Made by a program: the position numbers and the translations under genes. Of a DNA stretch of 64,000 nt, positions 33,761 to 45,244 are shown piece after piece. Where the stretch lies: the NCBI GenBank assembly GCA_023055425.1, contig JALGPY010000002.1, positions 133,196,427 through 133,260,426 on the forward strand, given 5' to 3'. Source of the stretch: Linanthus parryae (taxonomy: Eukaryota > Streptophyta > Magnoliopsida > Ericales > Polemoniaceae). The notes under the pieces are model-generated. The model was given only the letters and a program-made list of their open reading frames with translations. It had not been told where the DNA came from and did not search any database. How positions within the stretch are numbered: position 1 is the first letter of the stretch; the number at the start of each line of letters is the position of its first letter.

Positions 33761-35289
33761 TCGAAATGGATTCCATGTACACCAAAAAAGTATGGACTTT
33801 GGTGGAACCACCCGAAGGGGCTCGACCCATAGGGTGCAAGTGGGTCTTCAAGAAGAAGATCGACATGGATGGCAAAGTAGTTGCCTATAAGGGGCGATTG
33901 GTGGCCAAAGGTTATAGACAGATTCATGGTATTGACTATGATGAGACCTTTTCACCAATCGCCATGACTAAATCCATTCGAATCTTACTTGCTATTGCGG
34001 CATACTACGATTATGAGATTTGGCGAATGGATGTCAAAACAGCGTTCCTTTATGGGAACCTCCTTGAGGATGTGTACATGACACAACCAGAGGGTTTTGA
34101 TGATCTAGAGAATGCCAATAAAGTCTGTAAGCTACAAAGATCCATTTATGGATTAAAGCAAGCTTCTAGGAGCTGGAATCGACGTTTTGATGACGCGGTC
34201 AAAGAGTTTGGCTTCATCAAGAACGAAGATGAGCCTTGTGTTTACAAGAAGGTTAGTGGGAGCTCTATAGTATTTCTGGTCTTGTATGTGGATGACATAC
34301 TAATCATTGGCAATGATATTCCTACTATGCAATCTGTTAAAGATTGGCTAGGAAAGTGCTTTGCGATGAAAGACTTAGGAGACGCAGCCTATATACTTGG
34401 TATAAAGATCTATAGAGATAGATCTAAAAGGTTGCTTGGCCTAAGTCAGAGTACATATATAGACAAGGTTTTGAAGAGGTTCAACATGCAAGATTCCAAG
34501 AAGGGATTCTTGCCCATGTCACATGGAGTCACTCTTTCCAAGAATGACTGTCCCTCCAATGAGATGGAGAAGGACCGCATGAGCAGGATACCCTATGCTT
34601 CGGCCATAGGATCCATCATGTACGCCATGCTATGTACTAGACCAGACGTATCATACGCGTTGAGTATGGTGAGCAGATACCAGTCCAATCCGGGTGAGAG
34701 TCACTGGATTGCTGTCAAGAACATCCTAAAGTACTTGAGAAGAACTAAGGATGTATTCTTGATATTTGGAGGTATGGAAGAGCTAAGTGTAAAGGGGTAC
34801 ACTGAGGCAAGCTTCCAAACCGACAAGGATGATTACAGATCACAGTCTGGATACGTGTTTTGCCTGAATGGAGGAGCTGTGAGCTGGAAGAGTTCCAAGC
34901 AAGGCACAGTTGCTGATTCTACAACAGAAGCTGAGTACATTGCTGCTGCGGAAGCGGCTAAAGAGGCAGTATGGATAAAAAAACTTATCGCTGAGCTCGG
35001 TGTGGTCCCTAGCATAGTGGATCCTATAGAGTTGTACTGTGACAACTCTGGGGCAATCGCACAGGCAAAGGAACCAAGATCGCACCAAAAGTCAAAGCAT
35101 GTACTTAGGAGATTCCATCTTATTCGTGATATGATCGATCGAGGAGATGTGAAGATGTGCAAGATTCCGACGGATGACAACGTGTCAGATCCGCTCACGA
35201 AACCTCTTGCGCAGCGAAAGCATGAAGGGCACGCCAGATCTATAGGCATGCGTAATTGCGCCAGATTGGCTCTAGTGCAAGTGGGAGAC
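33761..35289 (+). pseudogene. pol: pol of Angela-like copy 1: reverse transcriptase and RNase H (after frameshift)
   Basis: The frame continues one phase off. RT motifs are WTLVEPPEG, CKWVFKKK, RLVAKGY, QxDVKTAFL-type (WRMDVKTAFLYG), IYGLKQASR and the catalytic YVDD at 34285-34296. RNase H follows with GYTEASFQTD, where the usual first aspartate is Glu, and then STTEAEYIA and LYCDNSGAI. The open frame runs through the PPT into the 3' LTR and stops at 35385, so the C-terminus is not cleanly separated from the LTR. If the upstream 1-nt deletion and the array were absent, this would look like a recently active copia polymerase. Confidence 0.85.
35278..35289 (+). other. Polypurine tract of Angela-like copy 1
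   Basis: GCAAGTGGGAGAC lies directly before the 3' LTR. The equivalent tract in copy 2 is AAGTGGGAGAA at 45234-45244. Confidence 0.7.
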
Positions 35290-36717
35290 TGTTGGAATAG
35301 ATGCCCTAGAGGCAATCGTAGATTTAGTATGAACAATGTTTTGGCTAGAATATTCATTTATTATTTATGGCGATATTTAATATAATGAAGTCCTTAGATA
35401 AAATGTGTTATTTATCTTAAATATCCCTAGTCCATTATATTGATTAATAGGACAATGAAATATAGACTAGTATGTGGGTAGATTGATATGGAGATATCAA
35501 GTCTAACACATGGGTATGCATTAGGAGTAATGGCATACGGGATTGACCCACGACGAAAAAGATACATTAGATTATGTGAAGTCACAATCGCTTTTCGTAG
35601 TGCTAATATTATTGCAATCCTTGGACTTGAAGTCACTAGATACTCTAGTTGTGAAATATTGCGCTTTGATGTTATCAAACGTTACACCGTAACTGGGTAA
35701 TCATAAAGGTGGCTATCGGGCGTGATAGGAAGCAAGCTTAGAGATCGTAGTGATGTAGATAGGATTTGTCCCTCCCACATAATGGGGGTAAATATCCACG
35801 GCCACTCGAGGGATGAGGCTTATTGAATGTCTGGCAAGACTCAGATAAATTAATATAGAGATATTAATGTTATCTGCAAGTATAAGCATATTCCCAGGAT
35901 CGAGAAACTATGGATTGGATATACGAGTGTGACTATTTATGTCTCGTGTTCAATCCGGATACGGAGACAAAGGGATAGTGCAATATGACATATTGGGCAC
36001 AAAGGTTTGTCGGGATCACTGACTATTTCTATGGGTTGGGTGGCATGGATGTGTTGCTAGACACCGCTCCGTGTTAGTAATAGTTACTACCAACTATATA
36101 GAAACCTATGGGGTCACACGTCAAAAAGAGTAGAGCTAGATTTGGGATTAATTAATACAGATTAATTAATAGAAGGATCATTGTGCAACACCTTGCAAAC
36201 TTAGTAGGACTAATTTGCAAGGAAGGGAATAGTTCTAGTCCTACTAGAACAAGAAAACTCTAATATGGAAACAACAAGGAGTTGTTGGAGTATATATATA
36301 AGAGGCTCTAGCTTCCTTCCCACATGAGTTATTATTAGACATAACATAAAGAGTGGGAGAGAGCAAAAGAGAGAGCAAGACAAACTAGAGGGCCGAAACC
36401 CCCTAGCCGTCCGCCCCTCTACCCGACGGCAAAGAGGAGGCCGCCCCTCCCTTGTGCCTTTGTTGCTTTGATCTTCTTCCCTCTTCCTCCGGGTTCAAGC
36501 TAGCACTTGTTTGAAGGAAGAATCTAGATCTCACCTCTAGACGTGGATCAACCGTAGAGACGAGGACATCATTCTTCGTGTGATCTCACAAATCAAAAGG
36601 TACACATCTTCTATGACCCTAATCATGTTATGATATCTCTTCCTGTGATCCTTGGTGGTCTTTGAGTAGGATTAAAATTTTGTTATTCCGCTGCGTTACC
36701 TACGTCAAAACCCAACA
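35290..36717 (+). repeat. 3' LTR of Angela-like copy 1
   Basis: 1428 bp, TG...CA, about 98% identical to 3397-4825 by eye, with the TATA box at about 36290-36302. Confidence 0.95.
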
Positions 36718-36722
36718 ATGCC
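36718..36722. repeat. TSD of Angela-like copy 1, right (ATGCC)
   Basis: Exact match to 3392-3396. Confidence 0.9.
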
Positions 36723-36953
36723 AACAACAACAATGGAACTGGTACAGCAGGAACCACAACACAAAACAGGAATGTTGCGCAGATTGGTGTGATGAGTAGG
36801 ACTGAGGCAAAAGCAGCAAATGGAGTAGTCACTAGTACATTTCTCGTCCATGATCAATCAGCATTTAATCTATTTTATTATGGAGCTTCATATTCATTTA
36901 TTTCATCATCATTTGTGGAAAAATTGAGTCTCAATAAGTCGTCTAGAATATCC
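36718..36953 (+). pseudogene. Protease remnant of the gypsy-like element
   Basis: The Asn-rich gag tail resumes after the Angela insertion, and an open frame from 36789 reads into LFYYGASYSFIS at about 36870-36905. Plant gypsy proteases have LFDSGASHSFIS here, so the catalytic Asp is Tyr and the enzyme is dead. The fragment is cut at 36953 by Angela-like copy 2. No later part of this element follows in the window. Confidence 0.65.
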
Positions 36954-38347
36954 TGTTGGAAATATGCCCTAGAGGCAATTCATTTCTTGTGACATTCATG
37001 GATTTACAATTCATTATGTTATCGATATGGAGATATGTTAACATGAATTAATTCCTTAGATTATATATATTAGATTCTTAAATATCCCTATTCCATTATA
37101 TTGATTAGAAAGGACGATCAATTACAGACTAGTATGAGGTTAGATTGATATGGAGATATCACGATCCAACACATGGGTATGCATTAGGGTAATGACATAC
37201 TGGATTGACCCACTAAAGAGAAGGCCACATACAAGTTATGTAAAGTCACAAGTGCTTCTCGGAGTGACAATGGTATTGTGGTCCTTAGACTTGAAGTCAC
37301 TAGATCCTCTAGTTGTGGAGTATTGTGTTTTCATATCGTCAAACACTACACCGTATCTGGGAAGCAATAAAGGCGTTAATCGGACAAAATAGTAAGAAAG
37401 TTTAGAGATGGTAGTGATGTAGATAGGATTTTTCCCTCCCACGTAACGGGACAAAATATCCACGGCCACTCGAGGGGTGCTGCTTATAGAATGTCTAGCC
37501 ATACTCAGATAAATCAATATAGGATATTGATATTATCAGCTTGGATAAGACTATTCCCAGGATCTAGAAACTATGGATTGGATATACAAGTGTGACATGT
37601 ATGTCTCGTGTCCAATCCGGATATGGAGACAAATGGATAATACAATGCGGTAACATTGGTCACTAGGTTTGTCGAATGACTATTTCTATTAGTTGGGTGG
37701 CATGGATGTGTTGCTAGATACCGCTCCATGTTAGTAATTATTACCACCAACTAAGTAGAAACCTATGGGGTCACACTCCCTATGGATTTGACCGGACTTG
37801 GTTATTAATTAATATGATTAATCAAATAGAATGATCAATACGCAACTACTTGCAAACTTAGTTGGACTAATTTACAAGTTGGACTAATCCGTGTACGGAC
37901 TGGATTAGGACAGGGGCTAATACGTAGTTAACAAGGAGGTTTTAGACTATATATAGGACACTCACAGCTTATTTCTCAAGGAGTTTGTCATAATTGTTAT
38001 CACACAAGGAGAAAAAAAGCAAGGAGAGAGACAAATCACTTGAGGGCCGAACCCCCTAGTGTCGCCCTCTACCCGTCGGCTTCAAGGGGGGTGCCATCCC
38101 CTCTTTTGCTCCGGTGTGTGTGATTCTTCCTCCTTACCTAGATAGCACAAAGGTATTGAGGATCCGGATTCAATCCTAGGAGTGGACTATCAACAGAGAC
38201 GTGAATACTATTTCACGAGTGAAGTCATCACATGAGACAAACAAGGTACTTGATGTTCTCATCCTTTCGAATTGTGATCCTTGGAGGGTCTTGAACGGAT
38301 GATTGTTATCATTTGCTTCCACTACGAATCCATATCAAAACCCTACA
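36954..38347 (+). repeat. 5' LTR of Angela-like copy 2
   Basis: 1394 bp, starts TGTTGGAAATATGCCCTAG and ends CCCTACA, followed by a PBS. A TATA box lies at 37948-37956. It is diverged from the copy 1 LTR but collinear with it. Confidence 0.85.
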
Positions 38348-38348
38348 G

Positions 38349-38360
38349 TGGTATCAGAGC
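38349..38360 (+). other. Primer-binding site of Angela-like copy 2
   Basis: TGGTATCAGAGC one base after the LTR end. Confidence 0.85.
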
Positions 38361-40050
38361 CACATGTCGTAGAGCATAACGTGGTTTATGTGTTACATTT
38401 ATGTCAATTTTACACCTTAATTGTTGATTATCGCGTAAAATTGAATAATTAAGCATATTGGTGCAACTTTGAATATGACTCAACCAAATAAGATCTAATA
38501 TTACATAGGATGTAAGGATTAGCGAATTTGGATCACATATGATGTGTAATTTTGGATCTTGAAAACTAGAGTTAGGGCACAAATTGGAAAAGGGGTTTTT
38601 CGATTTGGAAACAACTAATCTTGGGAAACAAGTAAAGGAAGAAGTTATTTTGGAAACAACTCCTAAGAGGTTCGCCCCCCCAAGGGACGCCCCTCCCCTT
38701 CATTGCCGCCCGAGCAAACCACGGCCACAAGGCCAGTTCGGCCTACGCGCACGGTTGGACCGTGGGGCCTAGGGCCGGTCGGCCCATTGCCCGTGGCGGT
38801 CCATTAAGGGTTCGGCCAAAGTTTTGGTGGGCCCTCTTGGACCGTTTTAACCCTAATACATCCAAAATCAACTAAAATTGACCAAACACGTTAAAGTTGG
38901 ATATTAACTGTATTATGTGCTATTCGCATGGTGTATATAACCTTAGTGTAGATATTGTGATTGTTTTATTTTGTGGTCAGGTTTTATTGTAATAATCAGT
39001 GTAATAGTTAATTAGGTTTTAAGGCCTGCGAGCCGGCCTTCTTCTCAACTTGTGAGATCTCTATATTTAGTATAGATGCTAGCTAGTAGTAGATAGAGTA
39101 GTTGATAGTCATGACATGGAGAAGATGCCTAAAGAATAGAAGAAACCATAAGATGGCGGCATTCCACAAAGCTATGGAGCATGGACTAAAAGATGGAGGC
39201 CCATGGAGATGATCTTGCTATTTTTATATGGCGGCATTCCACAAAGCTATGGAGCATGGACTAAAAGATGGAGGAACATGGAGATGATCTTGCTATTTTT
39301 AGGGTTCATAGATATTCTCATTGGAATGGAATATCTTAGTTTAGAGGCCATTTCCATATCACATTCAATTTTTGTTTGTGGTTATTTAAATTATTGTCTT
39401 GTTATTTATTGTTGGTGTATGGATGATACAAGCAAAATTTGTAACATGATAATGCAACCTGGATCTTTTATTGTGAGTTTTCCCAACTCAAATCAGTTGA
39501 TATGGATCAACAAAAAAATTAAAATTGAAAGGAAAATCCCTCAAATATAAATATTCCGTTTTGCCTTCTTCTTACTTAAACACTCATCATAATCATGATT
39601 TTTCAAGCTCGTGCGTGCCAAAGCAAGGTGACTTGATTCATCATGATGTGGTTCAATGGCACAAGCAAGCAATGTTCAATTGTTGGAGTAAGAGGTTGGA
39701 CGCACATAGGTGATTTGAATAGGATTAAAAGCCCAGAGGCAACCAATTGGGATTATCTATGAGATAGATAAATAAGGAGTTATTTTCCCAATTGAACCAA
39801 GAGTTGCATGGGGATGCAATTGGAAGGGTTCCTACCTAAATAACTATTTTTTTGGTGACTTCCCAAAATAAGCTAAAAAATAAGTGAAATATGAATACTG
39901 GCCCACTAGAAAATACAATGATATTTTCCGCATTAATATGGAGGGTTATAAATCCAAAAAATTTAAATAGTGGGATATATGTTTAAAAATTTAAGTCCTT
40001 CTTGAATATAGTACAACGTCACAATACTTTGCATAACTCTTTCTGTGTTG
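38361..40050 (+). other. Leader of Angela-like copy 2
   Basis: Non-coding and collinear with the leader of copy 1. It contains a 75-bp direct duplication (first unit from about 39153, second from about 39228). The part at about 39590-39825 reappears in diverged form at 40437-40670. Confidence 0.55.
39153..39302 (+). repeat. 75-bp tandem duplication in the leader
   Basis: Two nearly identical units starting ATGGCGGCATTCCACAAAGC, about 75 bp apart. The main difference is GGCCC versus GGAAC near the middle. Confidence 0.8.
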
Positions 40051-40436
40051 AATACCTATGGCATTAAAAAAACAAACACGATTTTATCGCTATGTCCTAA
40101 AGAGGACAAATTATCTGGAATTAGTTTTATAGACTGGTATAAAATCGAGAATTGTTCTAAAATTTAAAGAAAATGTTGTAAATCGTAGAACGTAAAGTTC
40201 TCTTCCGACCAACTATCAAACAGACTAAAAACTAATGGAAGGAACATCAAAGAATTGTTCTTTGGATGTCTCTTACCTCGTGTTAGCTGCCATGAACTCT
40301 GAGATTTGGAAGCAAGATGAGAAACATGGAGGCGTTTGATATGATCATACATTAAAAGAAGCTCTTTCAAAGAGCGAGCTAGACATGAAAGGTTTGCAGT
40401 GTAGCTCTACTTTGCACTCTCTTTATTAGCTCTCGT

Positions 40437-40670
40437 CATGATCAAGATGGAATGAGTTGGAGCTTGCCAACTCAAGGATACTTGATTCATCAAGATATGA
40501 CGTGAAGACACAAGCTAGTAATGTGTGACTGCTGATGCAAGAGTTCAAGCGCAACTAAGCTACTTCAATAGGATTGAAAGCCTAAAGACTGGAGTTATCT
40601 ATGAGATAGATAAATAATAAGTAGTTATTCGCCCCATTGGACCGAGAATTGCATTGGATACAATTATAAT
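40437..40670 (+). repeat. Leader-derived segment inside the gag remnant
   Basis: It is collinear with about 39590-39825 (for example GTTATCTATGAGATAGATAA in both), and also with the Angela copy 1 leader near 5990-6230. The stretch CAAGCTAGTAATG matches copy 1 better than its own leader. It lies where gag should be. Confidence 0.55.
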
Positions 40671-42479
40671 TTTTTTGAAAGGTGATTTACTCAATATCAT
40701 TGTGAATCGCTAAACATAGCACTCATAAAGGGCTAAGGCAAAACATGTTAATGGTTAACAGCATGGGTAAGGGCAAAAATTTTTGCGCCGACCCCATGGG
40801 TATAAATCAAGATTTTTTCTAAAACAAAGTTTCCTTAAAGTCCCATAGGTGGTGTAGAAGAAGAGAGACTGCCCAAAATACCTAGAAGAAAATAATATAA
40901 GAATTATGAATTCAAATTTAGGTATTTTTGTTATCGAAGTCAATGTGTCTATCTCATCATCATGAGTATATGATACTAAATTATGATCTCACGTTTATAT
41001 AAATGTGAAGGATATCAAGAGATGTAGACAATTGGATAAAGAAGAAATAAACCAACACGTGGGGCAATGAAGCAAGAGGTTGCTGAATTAGCCGTAGATA
41101 ATTATATCTACCGTTCTGAAATTGCTCATGAACTAGAAAAATGTGATTATGTTCCTTCTATGAGTAGGAGAATTATCATAGTTTTTCGGACAAGAAAGGC
41201 TCTCTGTCATAATAAATGACAAATGTTGTTCTATTTATTATGATATGCATTATTGTAATGCACTTTTTTCTACTGGATTGTATATCCGTGATCATAATAA
41301 TTTTGTCTATAACATTAATACCAAGAGGTTTGAATATAATGATATGAACCTCACTTATCTTTGGCATTGTCATTTAGGCAACATGAATAAGAGAAATATA
41401 TCTAGAACTCCTTATGGATGGTTTCTAGACTCATTTTGATTTTGAATCATATGAGACATGTAATGCTTATTTATTGGGAAAAGATATTTTTTTTTGGGAA
41501 TCATTCATATTTATGTATGTAAGACACTAAGCACAAGCTCTAAAGGTGGTTTTCTGTACTTCATCATAGTTACTGATGGCTTCAGTGAATATGGATTTGT
41601 GTATCTTTTGAAGAGACAAATTTTAAAGAGTTCATGGAATTCAACAATGAAATAGAGAACCAGCTTGGAAAAAGTATTAGGACTCTACGATTGGATCGTA
41701 GAGGCGGGGGTGCTTAAGACAATAGTTTAAGAATCTAAGGGAGTATGGGATATGATCCCAACCCACTTTACCTAGAACACCATTATGGAATGGTGTGTCT
41801 GAGAGGAGAGATCGGACCTTGTTGGACATGGTTCGATACATGATGTGTCAAAAAGAACTTCCAGTTTACTTTTAGGGGCCATGCTCTAATTATAGCAAAT
41901 TTTGCCTTGAAATTTGTTCCATAAAATTGATTATGAAGAGCTCCATATGAGACATGGACTAGGAGGTGTCCTGGTATGTCATTCGTAAGGATTTGAGGTT
42001 GTGAAGTTTTTGTAAAGTGTTACGGTTAAATAAACTTGGACCCAAGTCGGATAAATGTATTTTGTGAAATATCCTAAAGGAAACAAAAGGATGTTATTTC
42101 TACAATCCGATCGAGAAAAAATTGTTTGTTGCTCGAATCACTGTGTTTCTGGAAAGAGATTGTCTCTAAAAGAAACAATGGGAGGACAGTAGAATTAATC
42201 ATGTGATGGAACATGAGTAGGATCACAAGATATTGTGGAGAAACCTACTCAGTTAACAGAAGGACCTCGTAGGTCTGGTAGGATATTTCAAGGGGTTAGA
42301 GAAATATGGATATAAACCAGTGATGTATTTCTCATGGAGATGATCCTACAGCCTATGAGGTGGCCACTAGTGGGCCAGACTATCAGTAATTGCTAGGCGC
42401 CATGAGATACGAAATGGAATCCATGTATACCAACAAAGTATGGACTTTGGTGGAACCACCTGAAAGGGTAGGACCCATA

Positions 42480-42484
42480 TGGTG
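42480..42484. repeat. TSD of solo LTR, left (TGGTG)
   Basis: Repeated at 44028-44032 (with one more matching A before it on each side). Confidence 0.75.
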
Positions 42485-44027
42485 TGATAGCGCCTTTTAG
42501 GGGCTATATTTATTTAGCATTTACCACATGTTAATATGTATTTTGAGAGTGATTTGAGCCTAATGTTAGAGAATAAAGGTCGTATTATCACTTGTTTCTC
42601 ACCATGTGCTATATTGTTAGTCCGGGCATTTCTATGCATGTTTCTTTGTTATTTGTCAAATATAATCGCTTGGTATGTTTGTTCATGTTGTCTTTGAAGG
42701 AACGGATGCTAATCTGTTGATAGGAAGCATGGAGCGAACTTCAGAAACAACGGGAGCACAAGTGGAGTAAAGAGAAGTCGAATTAGAGGAGCTTGGATGA
42801 CCAGTTTGCACTATTTTGATCCTAGCTGGAGTTATAATTTGGGGGTGAGACCGGTGCAAAATTAAAGTAGACTCATAGAGCTTTCCGACGATAGGTCATG
42901 AAGCTAAATTCTAGTTCAGACGAAGAAGTTTCAGGGGGTATCGTGTAATTACTGAAGACTTGTGACTGGTTAGACTAAAAAACGACCTAGGGTTGGAAAA
43001 AGAGGGAAATCAGGCATAGAGGGAGTCAATAATAAGGAGGAGAGAAATGGGACACCATTGGAGAGCATCTTGGATCTTGGGGATTGCACGAATTCGTCTT
43101 CTCTTCGGCGATTTCACCGTTTGATCACTCCTTCTCTTCTCTTTATCATTCTATGGAGAAACTTGTGTATCTTTTCATTTCCATGAGCAGCTAGATTCTT
43201 TTCTAGGCTCTATGGAGAGCCTAGGGTTATTTTAGATTCATCGTTTCCGGATTATTGAGATTGATACATGTTTTGGATCATTGATTATGACGATTCTTCA
43301 AGTCTTCTGGTGTATTGTTGAACTAGGGTTATTGACACATCCGAATTATGAGATGAATGGACATTAGAGAATGATTTTGCTTCATGATTGTGTTTTCTTA
43401 CTTAATGTTTAACTTAGTTTAGTTATTGTTCATGTTCTATGCTTAATCCTTAGCAAAAATGAAGTAGCTACCCGAAATTGCAAGTACTTAGGTGGAGTGC
43501 TCGATGGAGACTTGGCTTAGGGTGATAGAGAATGTAAACATAATCCATAATCAATGAGACTGAAAGGTAATTTGAATAGGATTGGCCATTTAGGTAGACG
43601 GAGGTGGACCGACATGACCTGAAGTAGACCGAGACATAGAACTGCATGAGATCGACAGAAGATTGTAGTAACTAGTAACATGGCATAACTGAATTAGAAT
43701 TAGCGTTTTTCAATATGATATCCGGAATTTTATAGCAACCCTAGGTGATCCATATATCGCCTAGTCCCTCTCCATAATTTATTAAACCGTGTTTAATTTC
43801 AAAACCAAAAAAATATTTTCTTTTAGCACTTTACTTATAGCCACTTGTTTGGGGGTGGCAACCTCACAATTCTTACTACATTCCTCCCGGTTACTTCACT
43901 TTAGGATAATAGTATAACTAAAAAATCTCGATCTTGTCCTTGTGGGATTCGACAACCCTAGTATTAAATATACTCACTCTATATTACTTGACCGTGCACT
44001 TGCGCATACACGTAAGAATTCGTGTCA
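42485..44027 (+). mobile_element. Solo LTR inside Angela-like copy 2
   Basis: 1543 bp, begins TGATAGCGCC and ends CGTGTCA (TG...CA), flanked by TGGTG on both sides. It interrupts the RT exactly: the sequence before and after joins to match copy 1 across CATAGGGTGCAAG. No PBS, PPT or coding motif is inside. The TTGTGGGATTCGAC motif near its right end is also found near the 3' end of the array LTRs, so it is probably a gypsy-type LTR in plus orientation. Solo LTRs arise by recombination between the two LTRs of a full element. Confidence 0.75.
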
Positions 44028-45244
44028 TGGTGCAAGGGGGTTTATAAGGAAACCAACATGGATGGTAATGGGATTAATTTTAACGGACGATTGGTGGCTA
44101 AAGGTTTCTTGCGAGATCATAGTATGGACTATGGCGAAATCTTTTCCCCATTTGTGATGCTTAAATTCATTCGCATCTTGCTTGCAATTGTAGCTTGCAC
44201 AATTTGGAAAATGGATATAGAAACCTCCTTGAGGATGTGTATGACATACCTAAACGATTTTTCAATCTAGAGCATGCCCAAAGGTGTGTATGTTACAGTG
44301 ATCTGTCTAAAGATTGAAGCAAGCTTTTAGAGTTGGAATCTTAGATTCGATGATGAAATCAAAGAGTTTGGTTACATCAAGAATAAGATGGAGCTTGTGT
44401 TTACGAGAAGGTTAGTGGGAGCACAATTATATTTCTGGTCTTGTATGTAGAGACATACTAATAATTGGGAATGATATCCCTACTCTGCAATCTTGTAAAG
44501 ATTGGCTAGGGAATTGCTTTTCAATGAAGGACTTAGGAGAAACAACTTATAAAGATCTATGGAGATAGATCAAGGAAGTTGTTTAGATTATGTCAAAATG
44601 CATATATTGACAAAGGTGTTGAAATCGTTCAACATGTAAAGAATATGGATTCTACATATGTCACATGGAATTAGTCTTTCGAAGGCTAATTGTCCTCCCA
44701 ATTAGATTGAGAAGGACCGTATGAATAAGATTCATTATATACGCCATGTTATGTACTAAGACAATACATGTCATATGGTATGACACATAGATACTAGTCA
44801 AATCCGTGTGAGAGTCACTAGATAATTATCAAGATTATCCTTGAGTACTTGAGAAGCACTAAGGATGAATTTTTGATATATGGTGGATGGGACGGGGTCA
44901 CTATAAATGGTTACACTGATACGAACTTCCAATCCAACAAGAAGATTTCAGATTATAGTCAAGTTTTATGTTTTTCCCTAGTAGGAGGGACTGTGATCTG
45001 GAAAGGTTCCAGGAAAGATTCAGGTGCCGATTCTATCACAGAGGATTGAGTATATTAATGCATAAGATGCACATACTCAGAATATTCCATTTCAATCGAT
45101 TGTCGAAAGAGGAGTTGTGAATTTATGCAAAGTACTAGCAAGGTGTCTCCCCTACCATGCCCCTTGCACATCGTAAGCATGAAGGGCCGCGCTATATCAA
45201 TAGGCATACGATGCATCACATTGACTCTAGTGCAAGTGGGAGAA
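44028..45244 (+). pseudogene. Reverse transcriptase and RNase H remnant of Angela-like copy 2
   Basis: Continues the RT after the solo LTR: GRLVAKGF, DYGEIFSPF and FIRILLAI near 44080-44200, then pieces of the catalytic region near 44440 (LVLYV followed by a frameshift and loss of part of VDD). RNase H pieces occur near 44900 (GYTDTNFQSN) and 45030. The interior between RT and RNase H is shortened compared with copy 1. It ends at the PPT before the 3' LTR. Confidence 0.7.

Larger units (their letters stand above)
3397..36717 (+). mobile_element. Ty1/copia Angela-like retrotransposon, copy 1, interrupted by the array at 6582-31462
   Basis: The element has matching LTRs (TG...CA), TSD ATGCC, a tRNA-Met PBS, a PPT, and gag-protease-integrase-RT-RNase H in copia order. 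The LTR start (TGTTGGAATAGATGCCCTAG) resembles the Angela/BARE group of copia elements, and the gag N-terminus is of the same type. Removing the array and one TSD copy restores an uninterrupted gag frame. The remaining visible lesion is a 1-nt deletion at about 33761 between integrase and RT. Without the array the element would be about 8.4 kb. The two LTRs differ at about 27 positions by my eye count. Confidence 0.9.
40050..42484 (+). pseudogene. gag, protease and integrase remnants of Angela-like copy 2
   Basis: Recognisable pieces in copy 1 order: gag N-terminus with EDKLSG and FIDWYK at about 40100-40140; protease region at about 40920-41000; GAG-pre-integrase at about 41220-41480; integrase with TDGFSEYGFVYL at about 41570, RTLRLDR at about 41680 and the NGVSERR region near 41790; the C-terminal integrase part to about 42170; then the start of RT with VWTLVEPPE near 42440. 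The middle of gag is replaced by a leader-like segment. Many stops and indels are present. Catalytic residues are partly lost, for example Gly for Asp in the integrase TDDFSR motif. Confidence 0.7.

Noticed and set aside
34833..35357. 174-codon open frame on the minus strand
   Set aside because: It lies antisense to the RT/RNase H coding sequence of Angela copy 1 and has no motif of its own.
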